From assembly GCF_023278565.1 (NCBI RefSeq), contig NC_064675.1, positions 1,116,001 to 1,180,000 on the forward strand: a stretch of DNA of 64,000 bases, written 5' to 3'. Numbering within the stretch: position 1 is the first letter of the stretch; every line of letters begins with the position of its first letter. The DNA is from Colletotrichum lupini (taxonomy: Eukaryota; Ascomycota; Sordariomycetes; Glomerellales; Glomerellaceae). Below the pieces are notes generated by a model. That model was given only the letters and a program-made list of their open reading frames with translations, did not search any database and was not told the origin of the DNA. The position numbers and the translations under genes are program-made. Of this stretch, positions 12,001 through 24,187 are shown piece after piece.

Positions 12001-14789
12001 GCAACTGTATTGGTCAGCATTAGTCTTTTCTCCCAAGACAAGCTCTATCCGACACGCTTCCATAAAAAGCATCCCGAAGTGTATCACTTTCCAACGACCA
12101 CAAAAGTCTGGATGGACGCCTCTGATCCAGAACACAGGTCTGAGAGATGCCTATGAACGTTATTATGCCGTTGTTGTTTCTCCTGATTCCAGGCTTGTTG
12201 CATTAAGTGGGCTTCGCGGGGACATATCGGTTTGGTCGCTCTCCCTGGGTGTCTTGATGACCAGCTTTCGCATGCCACGCCTTCACTCTATTGGTCCATA
12301 CGTTCCAGTCGCCTTTTTCAAGGACTCGAAGCGAATTGCATCGGCATTACAAAACTTGATCCACGTCTACGTCGCTGAAACGGGCGAGGAACTATGCTCA
12401 TTCCGTATTCCCGATGGGGTCGACGTAGTACAACTTGACGTTTCCCACACTTCAGAGAAGATTGCGGCGTCTTACGACAATTTTACCGCTGCGATATGGA
12501 CAATGTCCACAGGGCGTAGGATCAAGCTCCGGCCTATAGACAGAGTCCAGAGGCGTGATAGCTCACGCTCTGTATCACAAGGAGGCTCATTTGTCAGTTT
12601 CTCTCCGAATTCTGAGATTGTAGCGACCTCATCTATACGTGGAAGTGTCCATCTTTGGGAAGCCTTGACAGGTAATTGCCTTCAGACGTTTGAAACAAAT
12701 GGGCCCGTGGTCAGCCAGCTCGCCTTCGTGTCAGACACCAATCTCCTGATCGTTAAGGAAGCGGATGGAGAAATTCGAACCTTAAACATTGACACCGGTT
12801 GTTGGAATTCTCGAGTCCCGGGAGGAGAAAACACACGTGGACCTACAGCTATTTCACACGACTCGAGGCCCATCGCGCATCAAAGTCTCTCCGATAGCGA
12901 CGCTATTTCGATTTCGTCAGTCGATACCGGCGAACACTACCAATGCCTACATCTCACCAGCATTCTCGCCGCCAGCCCATTCAGCTTTCATTCACTTCGG
13001 CCTGAGGATTGGGTAGCGGCATTCTCACCCGATAGCAAATTTCTCATTGTTGCTCAAAGCAACGGAGTTGCCATCTGGTCCTTGTCCATGATCCGAAAGC
13101 CCAGAACGCTGGACAGTGGAATGAATCAGCCAATACGGCCAATGTCTGCGGTGACTACGAGCTGTTTCATACATCGGAGAGCTTCCGAAGAAACGGCACA
13201 AATCATTTCCATGGACAAATTCGACGACTCCAACGAGGTTAATATTTGGTCGTCTGACACTGGCGAGCTAGACCTGAAAGTCAAAAACGATGGAGATATC
13301 TGGGATTCAGGAAATGCCACACTCTCGCCTGATTCAAAATGGATGTTCCTCCCTTGCCAGCGGGCAATCCACAACATCCAAGATAGCACAGTCGTTCATG
13401 TCATGAAGCCTCCATGCCCTCGTAATCCTAGCTATCTCGATTACAGAAAGGCAAGAAAGAGCGAGGTTTTGTTTTCGGAAGATTCACAATCCTTTGCATT
13501 TGGCGCATATCATGACTTTAGTCTCTGGACAATGCACGGGGGGCTGCAATACCGAGACTCTACCTGTGCCGGGACCCTCATCACAATTACGCCTGATTGG
13601 AAATACGCGGTCTACACAATCGAGATCCCATGCCTAGAGGCACTCAAAAAGAACGGCGAGCCTAGATCAGATGAGATGTCTCACAGAGTCAGGTACTTGA
13701 GCATTGATACACACAAATACGTGGATATGCCCGAGGAAGCGGACGACTTCAGCTTTCTCGCCATATCACCAGACTCGAAATGGGTGGCCTCAGTGCCAAA
13801 TCGTGGTAAAGAGCTCACCCTATGGCTAGCAAGCAAATGCTCCCGCCAAGCCCTCCAGCGCTTATACCCATTCAAATCAATCAAACAAATAAGTCAAACA
13901 AACAGTCAAATATAGGAATTTCAGTAAGTCAAACAATCAAATATTCTAGCCCATATATTTAGTATATTTGATCAAATCTAGAATCTAAGGGTGGGCCCGA
14001 ATATACCAATAATATACCGAGAAAATACGGTAAAAAAGGGGCCGCCCGGACCCGGATTTGAACACCGGACCTCCGGTATTAAAGTGGGCCCGCCGAAAAA
14101 ATTTCGGCGGCACCGGCGCAGAATCCACTGCACCACTTACACCTCTAAACGGGCTATAGAAAATTCTTGCAAATTAATCAAATATTAATCAAATAAGTCA
14201 AATAATCAAATATGAGGTTCATATTTGATTTGTTTGTATGGGTATAAGCGCTGAAGCCCTCTTTGAGCCCGAATCTCGCATCACTGCAGTCGCATTTTCA
14301 TCCAATTCTGAATCAGTGGCATCAGCGGACAAGGCTCAAAACATACGGATTTGGTCGACAATTTCGGGGCACTGCACAAACGCCTTGAATGTAGGACGTA
14401 GTCTCTTCGGCCTGTCTTTCTCGCCCGACGATTCTCAGTTGAGGACCTCCTTTGGGGCCATTGCCATCGAAAGGTCCATCCTCCCACCTCAAGTAGCCAA
14501 TTCTACCACGGATGATGCCGAACTTGAAAACACGTCTGTCATGCTTCAGAGACCGCGTTGGCAGGGCTATGGAATCGATGTAAGCGGTAAGTGGATCACT
14601 TGGAACGGTGTCAACTTGATGCTCATGCCGACCGATATCAACCCTGCTTCGAATTTGAATTCCCCTCGCTGGGATTATGATGATAGGCGATGCCAGGTGG
14701 CTGCTGGCGAATCCGTTGTTGCTTGGGTAGGTCCCTCTGGCGAGCTATATATCATGGGGTTCTCGAGAGATATGAAGCCCTTTGACTAA
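9084..14789 (+). CDS. NLR-like protein PNP-NACHT-WD repeats; last exon split by a MITE
   Basis: Inferred exons are 9084-10101, 10175-11793 and 11915 onward. The introns are GT-AG (73 and 121 nt). The N domain (about residues 17-325) is a purine-nucleoside-phosphorylase fold: IYTIGWICAIVPEF, VGIGGGAP, LGDIVVSSP, CFEMEAAGLM and RGICDYSDSHKN. The NACHT ATPase follows, with Walker A GLAGTGKS at residues 410-417 and a Walker B region ILVLDALDEC near 511-521. Divergent WD-type repeats (SPDSRLVA, ISVWS, FSPNSEIVA) fill the C-terminal half. Fungal proteins of this layout act in allorecognition and cell death. A 398-bp MITE at 13856-14253 interrupts the WD exon: the reading frame now stops at 13915 with about 20 element-derived residues, giving about 1545 residues. 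The remaining 176 codons resume in the same frame at 14262; without the insert the gene would be 1701 codons. ATG 9132 (MSDPSIYTIGW) has a better context and fits the family better than 9084. Confidence 0.85.
13848..13855. repeat. Target-site duplication of MITE, left copy
   Basis: AAGCCCTC, identical to 14254-14261 on the other side of the MITE. In the uninterrupted gene one copy would encode part of Q-A-L. Confidence 0.92.
13856..14253. mobile_element. 398-bp hAT-like MITE
   Basis: The element has terminal inverted repeats CAGCGCTTATACCCA at both ends and is flanked by a perfect 8-bp target duplication, AAGCCCTC (13848-13855 and 14254-14261). Length, 8-bp duplication and CAG-type termini are those of the hAT superfamily. 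It encodes no transposase. Its outer 60-80 bases match the termini of the 9.5-kb element at 16479-26020, in inverted order. It is not RIP-mutated: CpA dinucleotides are intact in the subterminal part. It sits in the coding exon of the NLR gene. Confidence 0.9.
14044..14154 (-). other. tRNA-like sequence inside the MITE
   Basis: On the minus strand there is a TGGTGCAGTGGA block resembling a Pol III A box, then GTGTTCAAATCC resembling a B box, with possible acceptor ends GCCCG and CGGGC. Between them lies a perfect hairpin (CCGCCGAAA / TTTCGGCGG, 14090-14110) too long for a normal tRNA variable arm, and ACCGGA/TCCGGT can pair next to the B box. The T stem does not pair properly, so this is a tRNA-derived or tRNA-mimicking segment rather than a working tRNA. 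Confidence 0.4.
14254..14261. repeat. Target-site duplication of MITE, right copy
   Basis: AAGCCCTC, a perfect copy of 13848-13855. The coding sequence continues directly after it with TTTGAGCCC (F-E-P). Confidence 0.92.
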
Positions 14790-15119
14790 GTCTTGCGCCA
14801 GCAAAGTTGTTGGAGTTGCCTTTCATGTAACCAGCCTCGTCTCATTTGTTCCTTCATACTGCTTGTCTACGTCCCTTTCACCCGTGCTCACTGTCCATAT
14901 TTAGGACATCTATCATCTCAAATAGATCGTAATCATGTTTACACTCTTGTCTCTGAAACTGGCCATGTGGCGAATCATGACGGACTTATCGCCTACACGA
15001 ATCATCAAACCTTATCAGAGAGCTACCCGGTGAATTTTGATAATTCCCTGCCGACTGTTGTGGTTTTACACGAGAGATAGCCCTTTGAAATATGATCTTC
15101 AATGATAACCAGGCGAGTT
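14790..15119. other. Intergenic region between convergent genes
   Basis: 330 bases between the stops of the NLR gene (+) and the split unknown gene (-). This is shared 3' flank with nothing else visible. Confidence 0.5.
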
Positions 15120-16470
15120 TCAGTATCCTGCTCTCCGGAATGCTTCATCCAGCTTCAACTCAAGAACCTGCCGCTGCGCTTGAATAGCTGCCGTAATCCG
15201 TGCATTCTCCTCCTCCCCAGCTTTCTTCTTCTCAGCGGCGTCCCCCTCATCGATGGTCTCAACCTCATCAGCCATCATATCATCAGCCTCCGAAGCCGAC
15301 GTCAAAGCCATAGGGGCCATCCGCATACTCGCCATCCTCGTCGATGACAAAGTCGCCCCGGGAAGGAAGCCTGGAGCAACATACTTCTTCGACTTCCCCG
15401 CCGAGGCGATCAATGTCGACAGGACCGCGGCGCTAATATCTAGCACATTATCCGCCTTGAACGTGTCGGGGTCGTTGAGGAGCTGTAGTCCGATGCCAAA
15501 GGCCACAGACAAAAGGGGTCCTGCTCCGGGGATAAAGCCAAGGCCGAGCTGGACCACGTGCGTGACCAGGTCCAGGATAAAAGAAGAATACTTGTACGGG
15601 CGCCATCCAACCTCGACACCAAAGGTCGCGCTAATGACATTCGCAAGGTCGATCTCGCGAATGAACCCATCCGTGTGGACGGTATCGCTCGCCGTCCAGG
15701 TACGCCCCGCGTGCCCGACGAGGAACAGCGCGTCGGTCCTCGTCGTCGCGTTGTAGACGCCGTACTCCGGATTGCGCAGCTTGTGGGGAATGGTCAGGTA
15801 GGTGATGAGGTCCGGGACCTTGAAGAGCCACGTCAGGTCCTTATTCAGGCCAAGGCCTGCTTCGCGCGTGGACGGATAGGTACGCGGCTCTCCTGCGATG
15901 TTGAAGCAGTTGATGGTGTCGCGCGCCTTGAAGTCGATGACGACGTAGGTGCAGTACTGCTTGTACGCCTCGTCGGTCTGCTGGCAGACGGGGAAGTAGA
16001 TGGCGCGGATCGGGATCGTGGCACTGGCTGCAAGTTAGCACTTCTGCAGGGTCTCATAGAAAGAGTAGTTAGCAGGGTAGAGTACTCAATCCACAGCCAC
16101 TCGGTGTCTTTGCGACGAATCTTGACCGGGCGCAGGATGTATTTCCTTGGACCGCCCCTGTCGCGGTCTCGCATCTCGTTCCAGTTCAAGCTGTTTGGGT
16201 AGCTGGTGATGGCCGTCAGGCTGCTTGGATCCGTGGTCTTGCTTTCGCCGACGAAGAATCTGTCCCACTGCCAGAAGCGGGTAGTATACAGACTAGCCGT
16301 CCCGCTCTGAGACTTTGATCGGAGGTGGGTTGGCATTGAACTCGCGCTGCCGCTGCCAATCCAGCCGTTCCACTGCGCGTGTTTCGTGAGTAATAGAGCT
16401 TCGGGGAGAAACCTTGGATAGAAGGGAGGGGGCGCGTACCTAATATTCGATAAGAACATGGCTATAGAAC

Positions 16471-16478
16471 TGCTCCTC
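16471..16478. repeat. Target-site duplication of large hAT-like element, left copy
   Basis: TGCTCCTC, identical to 26021-26028. Like the MITE target AAGCCCTC it ends in CCTC. Confidence 0.92.
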
Positions 16479-17865
16479 CAGCGCTTATACCTATATAAAC
16501 AAATCAAATATAAAGTTCGTATTTAATTATTTAGCTCATTTCTCGCGCTATATTTAATTATTTAACAGTTAATTAATAGATTTAACTAATTTTTAATTAG
16601 GAATTAAATAAAGCTATTACGAAAGTCCTTATAGTACTAACTTATAAACTTTATTTCGATTAGTTTTTCTAATTAAAAAATTAACCTCTTATTTTTATAA
16701 TATTACTATGAAGTTAGTTCTTAAGATATTAAACCTCCTTTAGTATAAAGGATCTTATTAATAATTATTATAAAGTTAAAATTAACTTCGCAAAACTAAA
16801 TATCCTCTCGTAGTTTATTATTATTATAAGGATCGTAAAAATATTAAATATAAGCTTATTTAATATTAAATAGGTTAGTTAATAGTTAATTTATTATTAG
16901 ATTAGGTTAAGGACTAGCTAAGGGATAATTTATAAATAATATTAATTAAGCTTAGGCACGTAGTTAATTACTACGTTTATTATTTAAAATATTAATTATT
17001 ACTAATATTATAAGTCTTTTATAATACTTTTTAGAATCGTAAGGGTATTAAAAATAGCTTATAATTATCGTAATAAAAAAAGAGGACTTAAAAAAAAAAA
17101 AAAAAAAGGACTTATTATTTCGTTTATATATTATTTTTATTAATAATTATAAAGTCCCTTTTTTATATTAAATAGTTAGTAGCTTTATTTAGGCGTATTT
17201 TACCTTTTTTTTAACTATTTTAATCCTTACTTAGGGTAAAAAATAATTATTATAGCGTAGAGTATAGAGTTACTTAACTTAATATAATACTTATTAAGGA
17301 CTTACTAAGTATTAATAATTAATAATTAGAAATATCTTCGCGAGTTAAAATTATTACTAAAAAGTAGCTCTACTCGCTCCTTAAGTATATACTTAAACTA
17401 AATATAACGAGGGATATTACTTAAAGTTAGAAGTTAAAAAAAAAATTAAAATATAAATTAACGACGAGCTAATTATTTACGAGGTAGTATTACTTATATT
17501 AATTATAATTATAATATTATAATTTAAAAAGTTATAAGATTTTTTTTTTTTTTTTAAAGTTTATTATATAACTTTTTTTATTTTTTAAAACGGTTAATAA
17601 AGTACTTAAAACTTATTATTACTTTTTATAAACGGCTATAACTATCTCTTTTACCCTAGCCTTAGTATTTTATTATTTAAAAATAAAATAGCTTAAGTAC
17701 TATTTTTAGCTCGGTTAATAACTATTAATTATTATTATTAAGAACGTCCTTAATAGGGATTTATTATTTTAAATCTTTATAAGCTTAATTAGTTATTAAA
17801 AAAGTATAAATTTACTTTCATTTTTATAAAGAGCGCTATATTATAAAATATATTAAATTCTATTT

Positions 17866-18088
17866 TGTCACGGCAGTGGGTACTAGGGCCCTGTGGGCCC
17901 TGTGGCTTAGCCTCAGGCTACGAGGCTAAGCTCCTAGTAGTTACGTAACGAGCTAGACCGCTAGGCCCAAAGGGCTAGCCTACTAGCTTCTACTTACTAT
18001 TCTGTTTTTTCCCTCTTTATATTAAGTCTTTAGTTAATTAGGTTAATATAGCAGCGTTCCGACCTACCTCGAGTTCCCTTTCGTAATA
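17866..18088 (+). repeat. 5' LTR of the chromovirus
   Basis: 223 bp, starts TGTCACGG and ends TAATA (a RIP-altered TAACA). It aligns end to end with 23965-24187, with differences only of C/T or G/A type. It contains an internal hairpin, CTTAGCCT paired with AGGCTAAG. Confidence 0.9.
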
Positions 18089-21000
18089 CTACTTAACGTT
18101 ACTTAATTAACTATTCTTTAGAGACGGAATAATAATATCTTAATTAATTAATTACTAGCTACCCCTATTAAAAAAGCGTATAAGAGAGCCGAGCGATAGC
18201 TAGTTAAATTAATTACGTATAAGTAGTATAATCGATACCCCCTAAATATATACCCCCTTTACTAAACGTAATAGTTAGAGAATATAACTAGAGAGGCTAG
18301 GTCTCCTTTTATACTAACGGCTTTTAATAAAGCCGCCGCTTTTATAAGTCTTAATAGAGCGTCATAGGCCCTAATAAAGGCGCTAAGCTCCCGGTTATCG
18401 ACCTAGAGGTCGCGCTATTTAACTAGCTAATAAAGCGCTTTTTACCCTCTACTACCTAGGCTAATTACTTAGCGTACTTTAGTAACGTAGCTAACTAGCT
18501 TACCTTACCTATCTATATCCGTAACGATATCCTCTTTAAAAAGAATACTAAGTAGTATATCGACCTCGACCTTATTTAAGAGCTATATTTTAAAAATAAC
18601 GGAAAGACCTTACTTAAGTAGATCGAATAGTAACTAAAGATGCGCATTACTTAGTACTAATTAAAACAGGTCCTAGCGTCTACTATTAGCTAGCTAAGTA
18701 ATAGTACTAAGTGCCTATACGTAATAACCTATAAAAACCTCGACCTTATATATACTACTACTATAGAGCTCTATATTATAAAAGAAGCCCTTACCCGAGC
18801 CTATATTAGTAATGCGGCTATAGTTAAAAAGCTAGAGTAATTAGAGAACGGCTCTTAGGCTAGCTCTATTTAAAATACCGCTACCCTTAGCGCGCTAAAA
18901 TAGCGGCTAGTATACTTAAAAACGTAGAGTAGCCGTAAGACTACTCTAGCCTCGTCCTATCCCGTTACCCACGGCTCTTAGAAAATACCTAACGTACCTA
19001 CTTTTATAAGTAATAATACTAGCCTTAAGTTCGACTATTAGCTCTAGCGTATTACGAAGTGCTTAGAGAACGCTAATTATAGTATAAATAGGTACTACTT
19101 AGAGTATATTATTAATAAAATTAGAAGTAGCGCTACGGAGTTTATATACCTATTACTAACCTCTAATAAGATTACTACGGCCGAGTAGTTACTTTACGAG
19201 CTTAAGTTAGCTTATACTAGCTTAACTACTATAAACGACGCTAGCCGCAAGCTAGACGTACTTATAATTACGCTTAAAAACGTCTACTAAAAGCGCTCTA
19301 TATTCGCTAAGCTTGCGCGTATTAATAAGCTTCTAAAGTCTTAGTAAAAGCGCCGTTTTTATAATAAGCTACCTATATATCTTCGTAACTAGGCTATGTT
19401 AAAGTACCTAGATAATACGGCTACTTTTTAAAAGTATATTAAGTACGTTACCTAGCTAGTTAACGTAATATAGCCCCCTTTTATAGAGGACTGCGCGGTT
19501 AAGGTTTCTAACTAAACTCGCTAGACCTTAGGTAAAAATAATAAAAGTAATAGAAGTAATAGAAATAATAGAAGTACTAGAAGTACTAAATAGGACCGAG
19601 GTCGTACCTCTACCCGCGAAACGATCCCCAAAGCCTTATATTAAAAACTTAAGGATAGTAGCGCTTACTTCGTTTATAATAATACCGGATATATCTCTAA
19701 GGACTGCCCTAAAAAGCCGAAAACTACTATAGCCGCTATTAACGCTACCGCGGGCCTTATTAAGATAGAGTCGAGTTTAGAAAACTAGACCCCTTAGTAA
19801 AAGTAAACTCCTAGCTAGGGGATACGTATAAAAAGGATAAAAGATTAGTAATTAATTTAGTAAACTTATAGGATCTCGTAGGGGGTTAGCCCCTTAAAAT
19901 AGAGCTTATATTAGTATTTAATAAATATAAAATTTGCCTAAGAGCCTTACTTAATACGGGAGCTAATAAGTACGGATTTATAAATAACTACGTAACCCCT
20001 TTATTATAGCGGTTCTGCGCGGCCCTATCTTATAAATTACTATACCTAATCCCTACCGCCGGGTTTAATAAAGAGCGATTAGATAATATTAGTATAATAT
20101 AGACCGCTAACCTATATATTAATCGACAGGTCCTTCTAAAGGCACCCCTCTTTTAACTTAATACGGGCCGCTACGACTTAATCCTAGGGTAGAAGTAGTT
20201 CGAATACTACGGGGTAAACCCTAATATTCGCTACTAACGGCTAATATAGCCTAAGGACCTACTACTATAAGAGACGCCCTTTACTATCGTTAAGGATATC
20301 AAGGACCTATATACCCCGGAAGTTATCGACGTATAATACTAAATCGACGCTAACCGCTAGTAGGACTTATTTAAAATAGATATAACCCGCTATAACTAAA
20401 AGCTCTAATAATAGCGGGCGAAGGGCACGCTAATTAAGATATTACTATACCCGCTAAAAACGATAGCCCGTTAAATATAGCAGTTAAACAAGGCTAAGGA
20501 TATAAAAAAAATAGAACGCACCCTTAATAGCACTACTATTACCCCCGTAAAGAGGGTTAGATAATAGAAACTATACCTAGTAGCGTTATAAATAAATATT
20601 ACTTTTATTAGCGCTCCCGCATTCGAAAGGAACCTAAGGCAGAACGACGTCGAGATAGGCTCTATATTACTTTATAAGCTAGACCGTATTATAGAAAATA
20701 AAAAGGAGGAGGCAGACCTTTTATATAACGACGACTAAGTTACTCGCGACCTTATAATAACTAACTTATTAAAGTACTTATAGCCCTAGACCGACGTCTT
20801 TAGTAAAGCGGCTAGCGATATACTTATGCTTTATAAGCCGTATAATTATAAAATCGAGCTCTTAAATAGTAATAAAGAGAAGCTAACTTATTACCCTTTA
20901 TATAAGTAGTCGGTACTAGAGCTAGAGGCTATAAGAGCCTATTTACTAAAGCACTTATAAAAGGGATTTATCGAGCTAGGTAATACTCTTTTTACGTCGC

Positions 21001-23950
21001 CGATGCTATTTATAAAAAAGCATAATAGTAGTCTACGCTTCTATATTAACTTCTATAAGCTAAATAAAGTTATAAAAAAAGACCGCTACTTATTACTACT
21101 TATTAATAAGACCCTCGCGTAGCTAAGTAGGGCGAAGGTATTTACTAAACTAGATATTAAGTAGGCCTTTTACCGCATTTACCTCGACTTAGCCTCCGAG
21201 GACTTAACGACGTTTAGAACCCGCTACGGGGTATATAAATATAAAGTAGTACCCTTCGGGCTCTATAACGGGCCTACTACGTACTGACGATATATAAACG
21301 AGATACTAATAAAGTACCTAGACGACTTTTATACGGCGTATATAGATAATATCCTAATCTTTTTAGACGACCCCCTCTAGTACTAGGAGCACGTTACTAA
21401 AGTACTAGACCGCCTATAGAAAGTAAGCTTATAAGTAGATATTAAGAAGTATAAATTTAGTATTACTTTTATAAAGTACCTAGGCTTCGTGGTTTCTATA
21501 GAAGGTATATAGCCTAATAAAAAAAAAGTCTCTATAGTTAGAGACTAAAAGCTATTTATATTACTTAAGGGTATTTAGTCTTTCCTCGGGTTCTATAACT
21601 TTTATAAGAGATTTATAAGGGATTATAGCTACCTAGCTAGGCCCCTTATAAAATTAATAAGTAAGGGAGTTCTTTTTAACTTTAGCGCCGACTATAAAAC
21701 GGCCTTTAAGGCTATAAAGCTAGCGCTAATATTAGTACTAATCCTCTATTACTTTAAGCTAGAGCTACCAACGTAGCTAAAAACCGATACTTCTAACTTA
21801 GTATATACCGGAGCGCTATTATAATAATAAGAAAATAACGGGTTATAGTACCTAGTAGCTTTCTACTTAAAAACGATAAGCGGCGCAGAGCTTAACTACG
21901 CTATTTATAATAAGGAAATACTAATAATAGTACTATACCTAAAAGAATAGCGCGCAGAGCTTATAAGCTATGAGCATAAGTTCGATATTATTATAGACTA
22001 TTAACTACTACTATTCTTTATAACTAAGCGCCTACTTAACTTATAATAAGCCCGCTAGGCCGGCACGCTAGCGGACTTTAACTTTTAGATTTATTACTAC
22101 TTAAGGAAAGAGAACGTACTAACTAACGCCCTATTACGGAAAATAGAGGATATCTGCACTTAGTAAGCGCTAAAAGAGGCTAATAAGACCTAAGTCCTCT
22201 TATTACTAGGACTACTATCCCTTAATATCGTAGCGGAGCTACGGACGCTATTAAGCGCCGTAGTTAGTTAACTATAGCTCATAGTTAGCTCGCTCTTATT
22301 AAAAAACGAGCTCTAGGGGTATTTATTAATAAAGAAGATTCTAAAGCTTAATAAAGACCTTATTATAGCGTCCCTTATATTAATACGAGCGCTAGCGGCT
22401 AAAAGGCGCGAGCGTTAGTCTATTTAAAATAACGGATTATTAATAATAAACGGGAAGCTCGTAATACCTAAAAAAAAGAACCTTCGTACTATAGTTATCC
22501 GCGAGGTCTACGAGTAAAAGCTCCTCGCTTACTTAGGGCGTAATAAGGTCGTAAAAATAATTAAGTAGTAATACTACTAGCCGGGCCTAACGGCGAATAC
22601 TTACTAATACGTACAGAACTACTATACTTATTACTAATTATAAAAGCCGCGCAATAAGCCCTCGGGGGAGCTAAGGCTACTTTTAGTACCCGACTACTTG
22701 TAATAATATATTTCTACCGACTTTATAACTATCCCTACTAATTAGAAAGGATTCGATAATATTTAGGTAGTAATAGACCGCTTAGGTAAGAGGGCGATAT
22801 CCGTTTTTTATTATAAAACTACTATAGTAAAAGATATAAGCTAAATATTTTACGAACGGGTACTACCTATCTTCGGCCTACTAGAGATTATTATATTAGA
22901 CCGAGGCCCCTAATTTATCTTTAACTTCTAAAGGGAACTCTATAAGATTTACGGGGTTAAGCTATAGCTATTAATAGCCGACTACCCCTAAATAGACGGC
23001 TAGATAGAGGTATTAAACTAATATATTTTATAACGGTTAAGACTATTAGTTAACCGATATTAAGATAACTAGAGCGATATACTACTTATAGTCGACTTTA
23101 CTTATACTACCTAGCCTAGCGAAACTATAGGGCTATTATTATACGAAATAGAATTCGGTCGTTAGCTACGGCTCTTTTTTAACTAGTCTAAACGAACCTA
23201 CTAATTCGGCTTTATAAAAGAAAAGCTAAACTATATTAACGCGTAGCGTATAGCCTAGGGGATATATAAGGCCTAGGAGATTACTAAGGGTAATATAAAA
23301 GTCGCTTAGGTACGATATAAGAAGTATACCGACTGCCGCTAGCGCCTAGACGACCTAAAGCTAAGAGACCGGGTCTTTATTAATACCTCGTACTAAAAAT
23401 CCGCTAACGTAAATAAACTATAGTAGCCGTAGGCCGGGCTATAGACTATTATTAGTACCGGATAGGGGGGTATATAGATTATAAAACTACTAACGGGCAG
23501 CCGGGTATACCTAGTCTTTTACCTAAGTAAGCTAAAAAAGGCTATTAACGACCTACTACCCGGGCAGAACTAAGACCCGCTACTACCGATTATTAATAAT
23601 AATAGTAAACCGGAGTACGAGGTCTTAGAGGTCGTTAAATTACGCTTATATAAGGGAAAATTATAGTACTAGGCAGATTAGAAGGGGTACGATACGGATC
23701 CGACTTAGTACGACGTAGAGAGCTTTAGATATATATTAGTAGTACTTTAGGCGTTCTATTACTAGTACTTAACTACTAAGGGCCCGCTACAGAACTTAGA
23801 TATATAGATAGAAGCCGCCGCGGCTAGCGATTCGCTATTACTAAAAAAGGATAATAATATAATAGCGGTAATTACGGCTATAGATTCGCTAGAATAAGGG
23901 GTAATTTAGAGGTTTATTTTTTTAGTACTGCGGATAGCGCCCTCTAGTAT

Positions 23951-23961
23951 AGAGGGGGGGG
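23951..23961 (+). other. Polypurine tract of the chromovirus
   Basis: AGAGGGGGGGG a few bases before the 3' LTR is the expected plus-strand priming site. Confidence 0.75.
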
Positions 23962-23964
23962 TAA

Positions 23965-24187
23965 TATTATAGTAATAAGTACTAGGGCCCTATAGGCCCT
24001 ATAGCTTAGCCTTAGGCTACGAGGCTAAGCTCCTAGTAGTTACGTAACGAGCTAGACCGCTAGGCCCAAAGGGCTAGCCTACTAGCTTCTACCCACTGTT
24101 CTATTTTTTCCCTCTTTACGTTAAGTCTTTAGTTAATTAGGTTAATATAGTAGCGTTCCGACCTACCTCGAGTTCCCTTTCGTAACA
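23965..24187 (+). repeat. 3' LTR of the chromovirus
   Basis: 223 bp, starts TATTATAG (TGTCACGG in the other copy) and ends TAACA. Each LTR keeps ancestral bases lost in the other. Confidence 0.9.

Larger units (their letters stand above)
17866..24187 (+). mobile_element. Ty3/gypsy chromovirus LTR retrotransposon, RIP-inactivated, nested in hAT-like element
   Basis: Two 223-bp LTRs bound 6322 bp. On the plus strand, reading through RIP stops, the order is gag with a zinc knuckle near 19660-19715 (Cys and His codons changed to Tyr), aspartic protease near 19950 (an LNTGAN motif), reverse transcriptase at about 20850-21400 with YIDN at 21339-21350 in place of YIDD, RNase H at about 21780-22140, integrase at about 22550-23160, and a chromodomain at about 23615-23740 (YEVLEVVKLRLYKGKL, then KGYDTDPT). 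Integrase placed after RT plus a C-terminal chromodomain identifies a chromovirus. A purine tract precedes the right LTR. The flanks share a 4-base ATTT duplication. No open frame survives. Confidence 0.9.

Noticed and set aside
13856..14253. MITE acting as an intron of the NLR gene
   Set aside because: A stop codon (13913-13915) precedes the only good donor (GTAAGT at 13924), so splicing would not rescue the frame.
15558..16202. 214-codon open frame on the plus strand
   Set aside because: Antisense to exons of the split unknown gene, which has a clear splice structure on the other strand.
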